Below the pieces are notes generated by a model. The model saw nothing but the letters and a program-made list of their open reading frames with translations. It ran no database searches and was not told the DNA's origin. Position numbers and translations under genes: made by a program. A DNA stretch of 64,000 nucleotides. Source: Herbaspirillum sp. LeCh32-8 (GTDB lineage: Bacteria; Pseudomonadota; Gammaproteobacteria; Burkholderiales; Burkholderiaceae_D). Shown here piece after piece: positions 21,605 through 30,913 of the stretch (the first letter of the stretch is position 1; each line of letters starts with the position of its first letter). Location: contig NZ_JAGIPZ010000008.1 in NCBI RefSeq assembly GCF_017814915.1, positions 62,001 through 126,000 on the forward strand, given 5' to 3'.

Positions 21605-23254
21605 TCAGCCGGTCTTGAGCGCGCGGGAAACGATTTCCTGCGCCTCGGCAAAGATCTTGTCCAGGTGGCCCTGGTCGCGGAAGCTTTCGCCGTAGATCTT
21701 ATAGATGCTCTCGGTGCCGGACGGACGCGCGGCAAACCAGCCGTTGTCGGTGACGATCTTCAGGCCGCCAAACGCCTTGCCGTTGGCCGGCGCCGTGGTC
21801 AACACCTCGCGGATGGGCTCGCCGGCCAGCTCGGTCGAACTGACGTCCTCGGGCGAGAGCTTGGACAGGCGCGCCTTCTGCTCCGGCGTGGCCGCGGCTT
21901 CGATGCGGCCGTTCAGCGGCGCGCCCAGCTGCTGGGTCAGCTCTTCATAGATCCTGCCCGGGTCGTTGCCGGTGCGCGCGGTCATCTCGGCGGCCAGCAA
22001 GGCGGCGGTGATGCCGTCCTTGTCGGTACTCCAGGGCTGGCCGTCGAAACGCAGGAAGGAGGCGCCGGCGCTCTCTTCGCAGCCGAAACCGAGGCTGCCG
22101 TCGTACAGGCCGTCGACGAACCACTTGAAGCCCACCGGCATTTCCAGCAGCTTGCGGCCCAGGTGGTCGGCCACGCGATTGATCATCTGGCTCGACACCA
22201 GGGTCTTGCCGACTGCGGCCTCGGCACGCCACGCCGGACGATGGCGGAACAGGTAGTACACCGCGGTGGAAAGGTAATGGTTGGCCGGCAGCAGACCGGT
22301 GCTCTTGGCGATGATGCCGTGGCGGTCGTGATCGGTGTCGCAGGCCAGCGCGACGTCGAAGCGCTCCTTCAACGCGATCAGCTCGGTCATCGCGTACGGC
22401 GAGGACGGATCCATGCGGATCTGCGCATCCCAGTCCAGCGGCACGAAGCGGAAGGCCGCATCGACCTCGGTATTGACCACTTCCAGGTTCAGCTTGTAAC
22501 GATCGGCGATGGCCGACCAGTAATGCACGCCGGCCCCGCCCAGCGGGTCGACGCCGATCCTGACGTTGGCGCCGGCAATCGCCGCCAGGTCGATGATGTT
22601 GGGCAGGTCGCCGACGTAGTTGTCGAGGTAATCATAGCGGCGCGTGGTGTCGGCCTTGATCGCTTTCTCGAAGGTGACGCGCTTGACGCCGTCGAGTTGC
22701 TTCTCCAGATAGGCGTTGGCGCGCTTCTCGATCCAGCCGGTGACGTTGGAGTCGGACGGGCCGCCGTTGGGCATGTTGTACTTGAAGCCGCCGTTGTCGG
22801 GCGGATTGTGCGAGGGCGTGACCACGATGCCGTCGGCCAGCGCGTCGCGGTGCACGCGGTTGTGCGTCAGGATGGCGTGCGACACGGCCGGGGTCGGCGC
22901 ATACGGGCTGCCTTCGGCCAGCATGGTGACCACCTCGTTGGCGGCCAGCACTTCCAGCGCGCTGTGCCAGGCGGGTTCGGACAGGGCGTGGGTGTCGATG
23001 CCCAGGAACAGCGGGCCCTTGAAGCCCTGCTCCTTCCGATAGTCGCAAATGGCCTGGGTGATGGCCAGTACATGCCATTCATTGAAACTGTGGGCGTTGG
23101 CGTTGCCGCGATGGCCAGAGGTGCCGAAGGCCACCCGGTGCGTGGACTCGGCCACGTCCGGACGCAGGCTGTAGTAGTTGGAGATCAGCACCGGCAGGTT
23201 GACCAGTGCCGAGGGCGCCGCGCGTTTGCCGGCCAGTGGATTGACGCTGCTCAT
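21605..23254 (-). CDS. pgm: Phosphoglucomutase, alpha-D-glucose-specific
   Basis: A 549-residue phosphohexomutase interconverting glucose-1-phosphate and glucose-6-phosphate in the cytoplasm. The phosphoserine loop TPSHNPP is at 146-152 (Ser148), the Mg-binding loop DTDHDRHG near 303-310, and the sugar-binding GCEESAGASF and late RPSGTE phosphate-binding motif are present. Length matches bacterial Pgm. It is monocistronic with its own terminator. With galU nearby on the other strand it feeds UDP-glucose synthesis. Confidence 0.95.
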   Translation of the reverse strand: MSSVNPLAGKRAAPSALVNLPVLISNYYSLRPDVAESTHRVAFGTSGHRGNANAHSFNEWHVLAITQAICDYRKEQGFKGPLFLGIDTHALSEPAWHSALEVLAANEVVTMLAEGSPYAPTPAVSHAILTHNRVHRDALADGIVVTPSHNPPDNGGFKYNMPNGGPSDSNVTGWIEKRANAYLEKQLDGVKRVTFEKAIKADTTRRYDYLDNYVGDLPNIIDLAAIAGANVRIGVDPLGGAGVHYWSAIADRYKLNLEVVNTEVDAAFRFVPLDWDAQIRMDPSSPYAMTELIALKERFDVALACDTDHDRHGIIAKSTGLLPANHYLSTAVYYLFRHRPAWRAEAAVGKTLVSSQMINRVADHLGRKLLEMPVGFKWFVDGLYDGSLGFGCEESAGASFLRFDGQPWSTDKDGITAALLAAEMTARTGNDPGRIYEELTQQLGAPLNGRIEAAATPEQKARLSKLSPEDVSSTELAGEPIREVLTTAPANGKAFGGLKIVTDNGWFAARPSGTESIYKIYGESFRDQGHLDKIFAEAQEIVSRALKTG

Positions 23255-23390
23255 GGATGTAGTTATTTATGAATGGATGGAAACGGAGACTGGCGGTTCG
23301 ACAGGGAGCAAAGCTCATCGTTCATCGAACCGCTCATCGAATTCTTATTGCCATGATGGCGGGCATTGTAAGGCAGGCCCACTCCGAAAC

Positions 23391-23426
23391 GAAGAAAATG
23401 CGCCCCGGCGGCTGCCGCGGGCGCAT
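23391..23426 (-). terminator. Rho-independent terminator of the GlsB-like gene
   Basis: A stem ATGCGCCC / GGGCGCAT (23398-23426) with an inner CGGC/GCCG pairing. On the minus strand it is followed by TTTTCTTC. It lies 34 bp after the stop of the small membrane protein gene. Confidence 0.75.
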
Positions 23427-23459
23427 TGTCGGTTACTGCGCGTGAGGCGTTGCTGCGTG

Positions 23460-23714
23460 TCAGGCGTGTCGCGTAAAGGCACGCACGATGACCAACAGGA
23501 CGATCGCGCCCAGCGTGGCCGTGAGGATGGAGGCCAGGATGCCGCCGCCCACCGCGATGCCAAGCAGACCGGCCAGCCAGCCGCCGATGACGGCGCCGAC
23601 GATACCGATCAGGATGTCCGCCAGCAGGCCGAAGCCGCCGCCCTTCACCAGTACGCCCGCCAGCCAGCCGGCAACCGCGCCGATGATGAGCCAAGCAATG
23701 AGTCCGTGTTCCAT
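23460..23714 (-). CDS. GlsB/YeaQ/YmgE-family small membrane protein
   Basis: An 84-residue, Gly- and Ile-rich membrane protein with three hydrophobic segments. The family pattern is GAVAGWLAGVLVKGGGFGLLADILIG..GAVIGGWLAG. Members are called transglycosylase-associated or general-stress membrane proteins, and their function is unclear. The start at 23714 has an AAAGGG Shine-Dalgarno and gives the standard short N-terminus (MEHGLIAWLIIG); the longer frame is rejected. It is monocistronic with its own terminator. Confidence 0.88.
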   Translation of the reverse strand: MEHGLIAWLIIGAVAGWLAGVLVKGGGFGLLADILIGIVGAVIGGWLAGLLGIAVGGGILASILTATLGAIVLLVIVRAFTRHA

Positions 23715-24172
23715 GATGTGCCCTTTCGTGTGATGTGGAGGGATCCTTCTGTTTTGAGGCTGCCGTGCGCCAGGGCGCCGACAGATGAGGCCATGGTAGG
23801 AAGACCGGCGCGCGCCAGCTATCGGACAGCGCCCCGACCCCTTGTAGGACAAGCCCCGAAGCCTTTGCGGACAAGGCTTTCATCGCGATGTCGCCGACGC
23901 CCGACAGGCGCGCCGGGAAGGCGGGCATCGCACGCCGACGCCCGCCCGTCGCGCCGTCGCCGCTGCCCAGCCCCCCTCGGGCAGGACGAGGCGAGGCGAT
24001 CTTTTCCTGTTTTCCTACACATCAAAAGGCGGCATTCCTATAGCTCGCAACGCAGCAAGTTCTTAAGCTGGCGTCAAATCAGATCAGCGGGACTGTGCGC
24101 CATGACGTGAAGGGATGCACCCGCCCCGTACAACGACAACTGCAGGATCAACGCCACGAAAGCCACGCCGCC
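23715..24172. other. Gene-free stretch, divergent promoter region
   Basis: 458 bp between two divergent genes. I see no convincing gene. There is a direct echo of TGTAGGACAAGCCCCGAAGCC / TTTGCGGACAAGGC near 23843-23878, and moderately AT-rich sequence at 24000-24070 where a plus-strand promoter could lie. Confidence 0.4.
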
Positions 24173-24580
24173 ATGCTCACCACCGAGACTCGCCTGGATC
24201 AGCCGCAACCCTTCGCCAACAGCTTCGCCCTGCTTGCCTTCAGCGCCCGCCGCGAGAGCGGCAAGCAGGTCGATGTCTCGTTTGCCGAGGCGGCCAACCA
24301 GCATGCTCGCGAATCAGCGCAATTGCTGCGCCAGATTTCGGTGAAGGCACCGCAACTGGCCTCGGTGCTGGAACAGCTCAATGAAGGCAGCGCGCCGGAG
24401 CGCGTGCAATTCGACGAGCAGGCAGCACAGAATGAATCGCGCGGCCGCTTCAGCGGTGGTGCGATGCTGGATGCGGCGGCTGGCTTGCTGAGCCATGCCT
24501 TTCCCGCCAACGCGCCGCTGTTTCACGGCGCCCGCGCGTTCCTGCAGCTGAAGATGATCAAGAACAAGAAGCAGGCCTGA
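24173..24580 (+). CDS. Hypothetical protein
   Basis: A 135-residue protein of unknown family. The N-terminal half is mixed (LDQPQPFANSFALLAFSARRE). The middle is helical (FAEAANQHARESAQLLRQISVKAPQLASVLEQLNEG), and the end is basic (LQLKMIKNKKQA). No signal peptide or clear membrane segment. The ATG at 24173 is chosen; a GTG at 24095 would add 26 residues of Arg/His/Gln-rich sequence without a better ribosome site. It lies 78 bp before galU on the same strand and could share a transcript. Confidence 0.55.
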   Translation: MLTTETRLDQPQPFANSFALLAFSARRESGKQVDVSFAEAANQHARESAQLLRQISVKAPQLASVLEQLNEGSAPERVQFDEQAAQNESRGRFSGGAMLDAAAGLLSHAFPANAPLFHGARAFLQLKMIKNKKQA

Positions 24581-24658
24581 ACGTCGCGTTCAGGATCCTG
24601 TGAAACACGCAGTGGGTGAGGATGCCACGTCCTTCAATCAACTCTACTTGGGCCTATC

Positions 24659-25693
24659 ATGAAAAAAATCACTAAAGCAGTCTTTCCCGTCGCCGGCCTG
24701 GGCAGCCGTTTCCTGCCCGCCACCAAGGCGCAACCCAAGGAAATGCTGCCTATCGTCGACAAGCCGCTGATCCAGTACGCCGTCGAGGAAGCCGTCGAAG
24801 CCGGCATCACCGAGATGATCTTCATCACCGGCCGCAACAAGCGCGCCATCGAAGACCACTTCGACAAGGCCTATGAGCTGGAAAGCGAACTGGAAGCCGC
24901 CGGCAAGACCAAGCTGCTGGAGATGGTCCAGACCGTCATCCCCAAACACATCAATTGCGTGTACGTGCGCCAGGCTGAACCGCTGGGCCTGGGCCACGCC
25001 GTGCTGCTGGCCAAGCCGCTGGTGGGCGACGAACCCTTCGCCGTGCTGCTGGCCGACGACTTCATGGACGTCGAAGCCGGCCAAAAGAACGTCATGGCGC
25101 AGATGACCCAGATGTTCGAGCAGGAAGGCAAGAGCCTCCTGGCCGTGCAGGACGTGCCGCGCCTGGATACCCGCCAGTACGGCATCGTCAGCGGCAGCGA
25201 ATACCGCGACCGCTTGGAGCTGGTCAGCGGCATCGTCGAGAAGCCGGCCCCTGAAGTCGCCCCGTCGACCCTGGCCGTAGTGGGCCGCTACGTGCTGACC
25301 CCGGCGATCTTCGAGCGCCTGGAAAACATCACCACCGGCGCCGGCGGCGAACTGCAACTCACCGACGCCATCTCTGCCCTGCTGGCCGAGGAACAGATCC
25401 TGGCCTATCGCTACGAAGGCCAGCGCTTCGACTGCGGCTCCAAGCTGGGCTACCTGAAGGCGGCCGTGGCGATGGGCATCAAGCACCATGAAGTGGGCAG
25501 CAACTTCGCCCACTTCCTGCGCGACTTCAAGACCGACCAGGATCTGCAGCAGGCGACCCAGCTGAAGGCCACCGCCGCCATGGGCGCGGTCAAGAGCGCC
25601 GACATCAAGGAATTCGATTCCGCCCAGCAGGCGCGCCGCCCGCTGACGGCATCCACCGAAAACAAGCCAGCAGCAACCCGCAGTTTCATGTAA
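24659..25693 (+). CDS. galU: UTP-glucose-1-phosphate uridylyltransferase
   Basis: A 344-residue nucleotidyltransferase making UDP-glucose from UTP and glucose-1-phosphate. The N-terminus [21 protein letters not shown] is the nucleotide-binding signature. [22 protein letters not shown] (catalytic Asp) and [13 protein letters not shown] are further GalU blocks. It is about 45 residues longer than common GalU: residues about 300-344 form a polar, poorly conserved-looking tail ([16 protein letters not shown]). It supplies UDP-glucose for envelope and exopolysaccharide with pgm. A strong terminator follows. Confidence 0.95.
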   Translation: MKKITKAVFPVAGLGSRFLPATKAQPKEMLPIVDKPLIQYAVEEAVEAGITEMIFITGRNKRAIEDHFDKAYELESELEAAGKTKLLEMVQTVIPKHINCVYVRQAEPLGLGHAVLLAKPLVGDEPFAVLLADDFMDVEAGQKNVMAQMTQMFEQEGKSLLAVQDVPRLDTRQYGIVSGSEYRDRLELVSGIVEKPAPEVAPSTLAVVGRYVLTPAIFERLENITTGAGGELQLTDAISALLAEEQILAYRYEGQRFDCGSKLGYLKAAVAMGIKHHEVGSNFAHFLRDFKTDQDLQQATQLKATAAMGAVKSADIKEFDSAQQARRPLTASTENKPAATRSFM

Positions 25694-25719
25694 GTCCCCA
25701 GTAGAGACCGATGTTTTGT

Positions 25720-25757
25720 ACAGCAGTCCCGCCGTTCGCGGCCGGACTGCTTTTTTT
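25720..25757 (+). terminator. Rho-independent terminator of galU
   Basis: An AGCAGTCC / GGACTGCT stem (25722-25751) is followed by a run of T to 25757, just after galU. Confidence 0.9.
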
Positions 25758-26128
25758 GTTGCGCAGGTCTCCCCCGCGCTTCTTCGCACCGGCTTTCCCG
25801 CCAGCGACCGCGCCGGGCCGGCGCGGTAAATTGTTTTCCTGCGTTGTCACAGAGCTTTAACCTGGACTTGCTAGGATCGCCGCCATGGCCTTCATTGAGC
25901 TCCCCGATCGCGCTTTGTCATCGCTCGCCGCTTCGCGGCCGGGTGTTGGCCGGGATGCATTTTTCCAGCGCCATGTCATTTTTTTGTCACGGAAACAATC
26001 GTTGTAAACGTTTGCAACGGTGTTTGATGCACGCAATTCATTGTGAAATCGTTCACATTTTGCAATCTCGATTGCGGCAGTGATTTAAAAAATATATATT
26101 GTTTATATTGATTTTCAGAGGAGGGTTC
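25758..26128. promoter_or_regulatory. Leader and AT-rich promoter region of the histone-like gene
   Basis: 371 bp with no gene. The last 80 bp are strikingly AT-rich for this genome (TTAAAAAATATATATTG at 26085-26101), suggesting a strong or nucleoid-regulated promoter. AGAGGAGGG before the ATG is a strong ribosome site. No exact -10/-35 pair is assigned. Confidence 0.45.
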
Positions 26129-26662
26129 ATGGCAACCAGAACACAAACCGCAACGACCGCAAAGAAACAACCTGTCGCCAAGGCCGCAACCGCAGCCAAG
26201 GCCATCGTCAGAAAGCCGGCTGCAAAGCCCGCCGCACGTCCCGCAGCCAAGGCAGCGACGGCCGTCGCACCGAAGACCGCAGCCCCCAAGGCTGCACCGA
26301 AAGCAGCAGCACCGAGGCCCGTGGCGCCGAAGCCCGCAGCGGCTCCGAAGCCTGCCCCCAAGGCAGTCGCACCGAAGAAGCCGGCCGCACCGGCAGCCGC
26401 AAAGCCGGCACTGAGCAAGGCCGAGAAGAAGGCCGCCAAGCCGAAGAAGGTCAAGCAAGTGCGCGACAGCTTCACCATGCCCGAGAACGAATACGCGGTG
26501 CTGGCGCAAGTCAAGAAGTCCTGCCTGAAGGCCGGCGTCGAGATCAAGAAGAGCGACCTGCTGCGCATCGGCGTGTCGCTGATCAAGAACCTGAAGATCG
26601 CCGAACTGAAGGACATCCTCGGCGGCCTGACGCCGCTGAAGGTCGGCCGTCCCAAGAAGTAA
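26129..26662 (+). CDS. Histone H1-like Ala/Lys/Pro-rich DNA-binding protein
   Basis: A 177-residue protein in two parts. Residues about 10-105 are a low-complexity, positively charged tail of Ala, Lys and Pro, with repeated units such as APKAAPKAAAP, like the C-terminal tail of eukaryotic H1. Residues about 106-177 are a compact, more conserved-looking domain (DSFTMPENEYAVLAQVKKS, KKSDLLRIGVSLIKNL) ending VGRPKK. It probably coats or compacts DNA. The start at 26129 follows GAGGAGGG. A strong terminator follows. The exact family of the C-terminal domain is not recognised. Confidence 0.75.
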   Translation: MATRTQTATTAKKQPVAKAATAAKAIVRKPAAKPAARPAAKAATAVAPKTAAPKAAPKAAAPRPVAPKPAAAPKPAPKAVAPKKPAAPAAAKPALSKAEKKAAKPKKVKQVRDSFTMPENEYAVLAQVKKSCLKAGVEIKKSDLLRIGVSLIKNLKIAELKDILGGLTPLKVGRPKK

Positions 26663-26697
26663 TCCGCCGGCGCCTGCGTGCGCTTGCTGAAATGAAA

Positions 26698-26735
26698 ATG
26701 CCGCCTCGATGAACATCGGGCGGCATTTTTGTTTT
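26698..26735 (+). terminator. Rho-independent terminator of the histone-like gene
   Basis: ATGCCGCC / GGCGGCAT stem (26698-26726), with an inner TCGATG/CATCG pairing, followed by TTTTTGTTTT. Confidence 0.88.
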
Positions 26736-26775
26736 GCGGCGGCTGGCGCTGGATATGTTCCCCGGTGTGCTGCGA

Positions 26776-27173
26776 ACGACACTGGGTCCCTGCGTTCGCA
26801 GGGACGACGGTGGCGGGAGCAACGGAGACTATTCGTTCAACCGCCTCGCCATGCGCGACGGACGACGCTGGGTTCCTGCTTTCACAGGGACGACGGTGGT
26901 GGGAGCAACGGAGACTATTCGTTCAACCGCCTCTCCGTGCGCAACGAACGACGCTGGGTTCCTGCTTTCGCAGGAACGACAGGTTATCTACGCTTTCATC
27001 TCCGTCGCCCTGCGAACGCAGGGGCCCAGCGTCGTTCAGCCTGCGCCGGCAATATCGCTCAAGCCTGCTTCGCCGCCGGCAACTCCAGCAACATCTCCAG
27101 CCGGCTCTCCGTCAGATATCAGTGAGACCGGGAAAGCCGTCGTTCCTGCGAAAGCAGGAACCCAGTGTCGTCA
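26776..27173. repeat. REP-like units, including an 86-bp tandem repeat
   Basis: Units beginning ACGAC(A/G)CTGGG start at 26776, 26862 and 26948, exactly 86 bp apart. The first two are complete and the third is cut after about 32 bp. Each has a palindromic head (e.g. GGTTCCTGCTTTCGCAGGAAC) and a body containing CAACGGAGACTATTCGTTC. Further units lie in the opposite direction at about 27009-27036 and 27139-27173. This fills most of the 536-bp gap before the binding-protein gene. Open frames through it are repeat artefacts. Confidence 0.8.
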
Positions 27174-27198
27174 GCTTTGTGACCAACCGACACGCCAA

Positions 27199-28362
27199 TC
27201 AACCCTTGTCGCCGATGGTCTTGATGACAACCCAGCGGCCGTTCCTGACTTCATAAAGCGTAAAGATCGGCTCGCGCAGGTTGCCGTCCTTATCGAAGCC
27301 GATGTTGCCGGTAATGCCGCGGTAGCGGATTTTGTGCAGTTCCGCCGTCACCTTGGCGCGATCGACCGAATTGGCTTCGCGCATGGCGGCCGCGATGGTG
27401 CGCACGGCGTCGTAGGCGAACGGGGCGTAGAGATAAATCTCGTCACGGTAGCGAGTCTTCCAGGCGGCTTCGAAGCGCGTCCATTGCGACCCCTTGTACG
27501 AGGCCAGGCCGGGCTCCACCACTACCGTTCCTTCGCCCGCCTGCCCTGCCAGCTGCAGGAAGGTGGGGCCGACCAGACCACCGATTCCCACTAGCGGCGC
27601 GGTGATCTTCAGGCGCCGCATGTCGCTGGCCAACTGCGCGGCCTGCGCATCGATGCCGGCGAAGAACACCACATCGGGCTTCAGACTGCGCGCCGAGCGC
27701 AGGATGCCGTTGAAGTCCGAGGTCTTGCTGCTCACCGAGTAATGGGCGGCGATCCTGCCTTGCAAGGCCTTCACGGATTTTTCGAATTCCGCCGCGTAGC
27801 CTGCGCCGAAGACGGTGCGGTCGTCGATCACCACGATGCTCGCGGCCTTCATCTCACGCAGCACGTACTCGGCAGTGTGGCGCGCGCCGTCGCCGTCGTG
27901 CGGAACGATGCGAAAGGCGGTGGCGAATCCCTGGCGGGTATAGGCCGGCGAGGTGGTGGCCGGAGAAACCTGCGGGATGCCGGCAGCGGCGTAGATCCGG
28001 GAGGCGGGAATGCCCACGCCGCTGTTCCAGTGCCCCACCACGGCGGCCACGCCGCTCTTGACGAAGTACTCGGCGATCAGCTCGCCGGTGCGCGGGTCGG
28101 CGCGATCGTCCTGGGACTGCAGCTTGAAGCTGACCGCTTCGCCGCCGATGACCGGCCGCGTGTCGTTGACGTCGTCGATGGCGATCTGCGCGGCGCGCTC
28201 CAGCGCCAGCCCGGTGCTGCCTGACAAACCGCTCATCGGCGCCGCCAGCCCGATCACCACCGTGCGCGGTTCGGCTCGCGCCATCGTGGCGATGGCTCCC
28301 AGCCCCAGGGTCGCCGCCGCCATGGCGACGCCCGTTATCCAATTACGCATTGCCCTGTCCAT
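27199..28362 (-). CDS. Branched-chain amino acid-type ABC transporter substrate-binding protein
   Basis: A 387-residue periplasmic binding protein of the LivJ type (type I fold). A signal peptide ends near residue 30 (GAIATMARA). Then TVVIGLAAPMSGLSG, VVGHWNSG and FRIVPHDGDGARHTAEYV follow the pattern of the family. No permease or ATPase gene is adjacent, so it may serve a distant transporter or act as a sensor subunit. The ligand cannot be told. An internal start (MRNWIT) four codons in is equally plausible. Confidence 0.88.
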   Translation of the reverse strand: MDRAMRNWITGVAMAAATLGLGAIATMARAEPRTVVIGLAAPMSGLSGSTGLALERAAQIAIDDVNDTRPVIGGEAVSFKLQSQDDRADPRTGELIAEYFVKSGVAAVVGHWNSGVGIPASRIYAAAGIPQVSPATTSPAYTRQGFATAFRIVPHDGDGARHTAEYVLREMKAASIVVIDDRTVFGAGYAAEFEKSVKALQGRIAAHYSVSSKTSDFNGILRSARSLKPDVVFFAGIDAQAAQLASDMRRLKITAPLVGIGGLVGPTFLQLAGQAGEGTVVVEPGLASYKGSQWTRFEAAWKTRYRDEIYLYAPFAYDAVRTIAAAMREANSVDRAKVTAELHKIRYRGITGNIGFDKDGNLREPIFTLYEVRNGRWVVIKTIGDKG

Positions 28363-28470
28363 CCCTTCCCGTGTTGCCTGTTCTTTTACGTTTTTTTACT
28401 ACTCCCGGCGCAACCGCCCGGGCGCCCCGCCTTCCCTAGCAGGTTTTGCGCCAAGCCCAAAGGATCGACG

Positions 28471-29322
28471 TCAGAAGTTGAATTCCCAGCTGCACGCCTG
28501 CCCCACGCGGATCTCGCCGCCGATACGGCTGACAATGGCGTTCTGGCCGAAGGTCAGGCCGCCGCCCACGCGTTCGTTGGCGCGGTACGCGGCCAGCGTG
28601 TCCATTGGTTCGTCCGGCCACTGTGCATCACGCAGACCGGTGCGCTGGTCGATGCCGGGCACCGGGCAGCGCGCGCAAGGCTTGACCAGCTTGAGCTCCA
28701 CCGCATCCTCGCCTTCGCCGAGTCGGATGGTGTCGACGAAATCTTCCTCGTAGGCGTCCAGCCCGTCGATCACCAGGTTGGGGCGAAAACGCTCCATCGG
28801 CAGCGCCGGCGCCCCCTTGGCGGCCAGCCTGGCGTTGAGATCCTGCAGCGAAGCCTGGCCGATGACCAGCAGCGGATAGCCGTCGGAAAATTGCGTGGTG
28901 GCGCGATGTTCACCAGTCCAGCGGGCGCTGCAGACGCGCTCGACGTCCGGCTTGAAACGCACCAGCCGGGCATTGACGCCGAGATAGGCCGAGAACCAGG
29001 CGCGCGCCCGGGCGCCCTGGTCGAGGGCGATCACGGTGTCCTTCCATACCGTCACCGCGAGCTGTTCGCCGTCGGCGCCTTCCAGCGGCAGGCGCAGCTC
29101 GGCCATGCCGGGCGCAGTCAGGCACAGTTCGCCGGCGTCGAAGCGCGGCGTGATGCAGGCCATGGCGGCGTGGCTGCGCTGGGTCAGGAACTGCCCCTGT
29201 TCGTCGACCAGCATCCAGTGCCGATCCAGCGCCAGGCCCAGCGGACCGATGCCGGCCTGGTTCAGCGCGATGCCGCCGCAGGACTTGATCGGGTAGATGG
29301 TGATTGCGCTCAGTGTGGCCAT
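28471..29322 (-). CDS. MOSC domain protein (MOSC_N plus MOSC, YcbX-like)
   Basis: A 283-residue protein. The N-terminal beta-barrel domain (ITIYPIKSCGGIALNQAGI) is typical of MOSC_N, and the C-terminal MOSC domain has the conserved Cys motif KPCARCPVPGID, where the first or second Cys binds molybdenum cofactor. Relatives reduce N-hydroxylated compounds or transfer sulfur. No [2Fe-2S] domain is appended, unlike longer YcbX. The start at 29322 gives the expected N-terminus MATLSAITIYPIKSCGG; upstream codons of the frame are rejected. Confidence 0.87.
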   Translation of the reverse strand: MATLSAITIYPIKSCGGIALNQAGIGPLGLALDRHWMLVDEQGQFLTQRSHAAMACITPRFDAGELCLTAPGMAELRLPLEGADGEQLAVTVWKDTVIALDQGARARAWFSAYLGVNARLVRFKPDVERVCSARWTGEHRATTQFSDGYPLLVIGQASLQDLNARLAAKGAPALPMERFRPNLVIDGLDAYEEDFVDTIRLGEGEDAVELKLVKPCARCPVPGIDQRTGLRDAQWPDEPMDTLAAYRANERVGGGLTFGQNAIVSRIGGEIRVGQACSWEFNF

Positions 29323-29489
29323 GCGGGTAGATTCTCCGGTGATGCGGCGCACCTGCCGTCGGAGGCGGGTGGCGATGCTCTCTGCGCATGACCATACCAC
29401 AAGCACGTCCGCCGCCGATGCCGCCGGCGTGCGACGCGTGCGACAATGGCGCATCTTTACAAAACCGGCTCTTACCTGACGGGAGTGAC

Positions 29490-29939
29490 ATGCTGATCGC
29501 CAAATTCATCCATCTGCTGGGCACCACGATCTGGGTCGGCGGCATGTTTTTCGCCCACATGGCCCTGCGTCCGGCGCTCGCCTCCCTGCAGCCGCCGCAA
29601 CGGCTGGTGCTGATGGCCGCCGCGCTGGGCGGCTTCTTTACCTGGGTATGGATCGCCATCGCGCTGGTGCTGGGCAGCGGCCTGCACATGATGGCACTGA
29701 TGGGATCAGGCCATGCGCCGCTCTACGTGCACGCCATGGCCGGCACCGGGGTGCTGATGATGCTGATCTTCGGCCACGTGTTCTTTGCGCCGTTCCGCCG
29801 CCTCAAGCTCTACGCCGCCCAGCAGGACTGGGACCGCGCGGCCCGCGCGCTGGGCCAGATCCGCCTGTTGGTGGGCATCAACCTGTGCCTGGGCCTGCTG
29901 AGCATCGCCTTGGGCGCGCTGGGGCCGTTGGCGGCCTGA
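29490..29939 (+). CDS. CopD-like integral membrane protein
   Basis: A 149-residue membrane protein with four hydrophobic segments. HLLGTTIWVGGMFFAHMALRP at the N-terminus resembles the CopD/YebZ domain, where His and Trp-Val-Gly-Gly lie in the first helix. Further His residues are in helices (GLHMMALM, IFGHVFFAPF). It could bind heme or copper, but it is shorter than CopD and lacks CopC or other copper genes nearby. The start follows GGGAG. Role unknown. Confidence 0.72.
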   Translation: MLIAKFIHLLGTTIWVGGMFFAHMALRPALASLQPPQRLVLMAAALGGFFTWVWIAIALVLGSGLHMMALMGSGHAPLYVHAMAGTGVLMMLIFGHVFFAPFRRLKLYAAQQDWDRAARALGQIRLLVGINLCLGLLSIALGALGPLAA

Positions 29940-30068
29940 GTTTCGCGCCGGCTGCGTTTTTTACATTCCTGACACCGCACCCGCTGCAAATATGACTATG
30001 ATGGCAAAGCTCGGCGCCTGCACGCGCCGGCACGCCAAGACATAATCAGAAAAAAAAGGGGAAACGTA

Positions 30069-30857
30069 GTGCTGACCGAATCGCAACGCCAACAAGCGGC
30101 TGACCTGCTGTGGGACTGCTGGGCCCATGGACGCCGCATCCCGCAATTGCCCGAAGGCCTGCGCCCGACCGACCGCAAGGAAGCCTATGACATCCAGGGC
30201 CGCCTGGAGGCGCGCAGCTTCGCCCCGCTGGCCGGCTGGAAGATCGGCGCCACCGGCCCCGGCGGCCAGAAGCTGCTTAACGTCGATGCGCCGCTGGCCG
30301 GCCGCCTGCTGGCCGAACGCGTGCACCGCAACGGCGCCACGATCTCGCTGGGCGACAGCCTGATGAGCGTGATGGAAGTGGAAGTCGCCTTCCGCATGCG
30401 CCGCGCCCTGCCGCCGCGCGCCGCCCCCTACACGCTGGATGAAGTGATGGACGCGGTCGGCTCGGTGCATCCGGCCATCGAGATCCCCGATACCCGCTAC
30501 GACAAGTTCAAGGAAGTCGGCGCCGCCCAGCTGATCGCCGACAATACCTGCGCCGACCAGTTCGTACTGGGCGCGCCCGCCGCCGGCGACTGGCGCGCGC
30601 TGGACCTCTCCGCCCTGCAAACCTTCGGCCGCATCAACGGCGGCGAACAGCGCGAAGGCAGCGGCGCACAGGTGCTGGGCGACCCGCGCGTGGCGCTGGC
30701 CTGGCTGGTCAACGAACTCTCCCAGCACGGCCTGACGCTGGGCGAAGGCCACATCGTGGCCTCCGGCTCGACCATCGTGCCGATGGCGGTGCGTGCCGGC
30801 CAGACCATCGTCGCCGACCTCGGCATCCTGGGATCGGTGACGGTGCACCTCACCTGA
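30069..30857 (+). CDS. 2-keto-4-pentenoate hydratase family protein (MhpD-like)
   Basis: A 262-residue member of the fumarylacetoacetate hydrolase superfamily, hydratase/decarboxylase branch. GWKIGATGPGGQKLLN, MEVEVAFRM (metal-binding Glu residues) and AIEIPDTRY are characteristic. Relatives hydrate 2-hydroxypenta-2,4-dienoate in aromatic meta-cleavage pathways. No other catabolic gene is beside it, so the real substrate is unknown. It starts with GTG at 30069 after AGGGG; no ATG gives a sensible N-terminus. Confidence 0.85.
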   Translation: MLTESQRQQAADLLWDCWAHGRRIPQLPEGLRPTDRKEAYDIQGRLEARSFAPLAGWKIGATGPGGQKLLNVDAPLAGRLLAERVHRNGATISLGDSLMSVMEVEVAFRMRRALPPRAAPYTLDEVMDAVGSVHPAIEIPDTRYDKFKEVGAAQLIADNTCADQFVLGAPAAGDWRALDLSALQTFGRINGGEQREGSGAQVLGDPRVALAWLVNELSQHGLTLGEGHIVASGSTIVPMAVRAGQTIVADLGILGSVTVHLT

Positions 30858-30913
30858 GGCGCCTGCTCCAAAAGGAGCAACACGCACAGAAAAAGCAAAA
30901 ACTGCGCGACCAG

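Noticed and set aside
24095-24172. GTG start that would lengthen the hypothetical protein before galU by 26 residues
   Set aside because: No better ribosome site and an Arg/His/Gln-rich extension; the ATG at 24173 was kept, though not with certainty.
26734-27594. Plus-strand frames across the tandem repeats and the binding-protein gene
   Set aside because: They translate REP repeats and the antisense of the LivJ-type gene; repeated peptide blocks mirror the DNA repeats.
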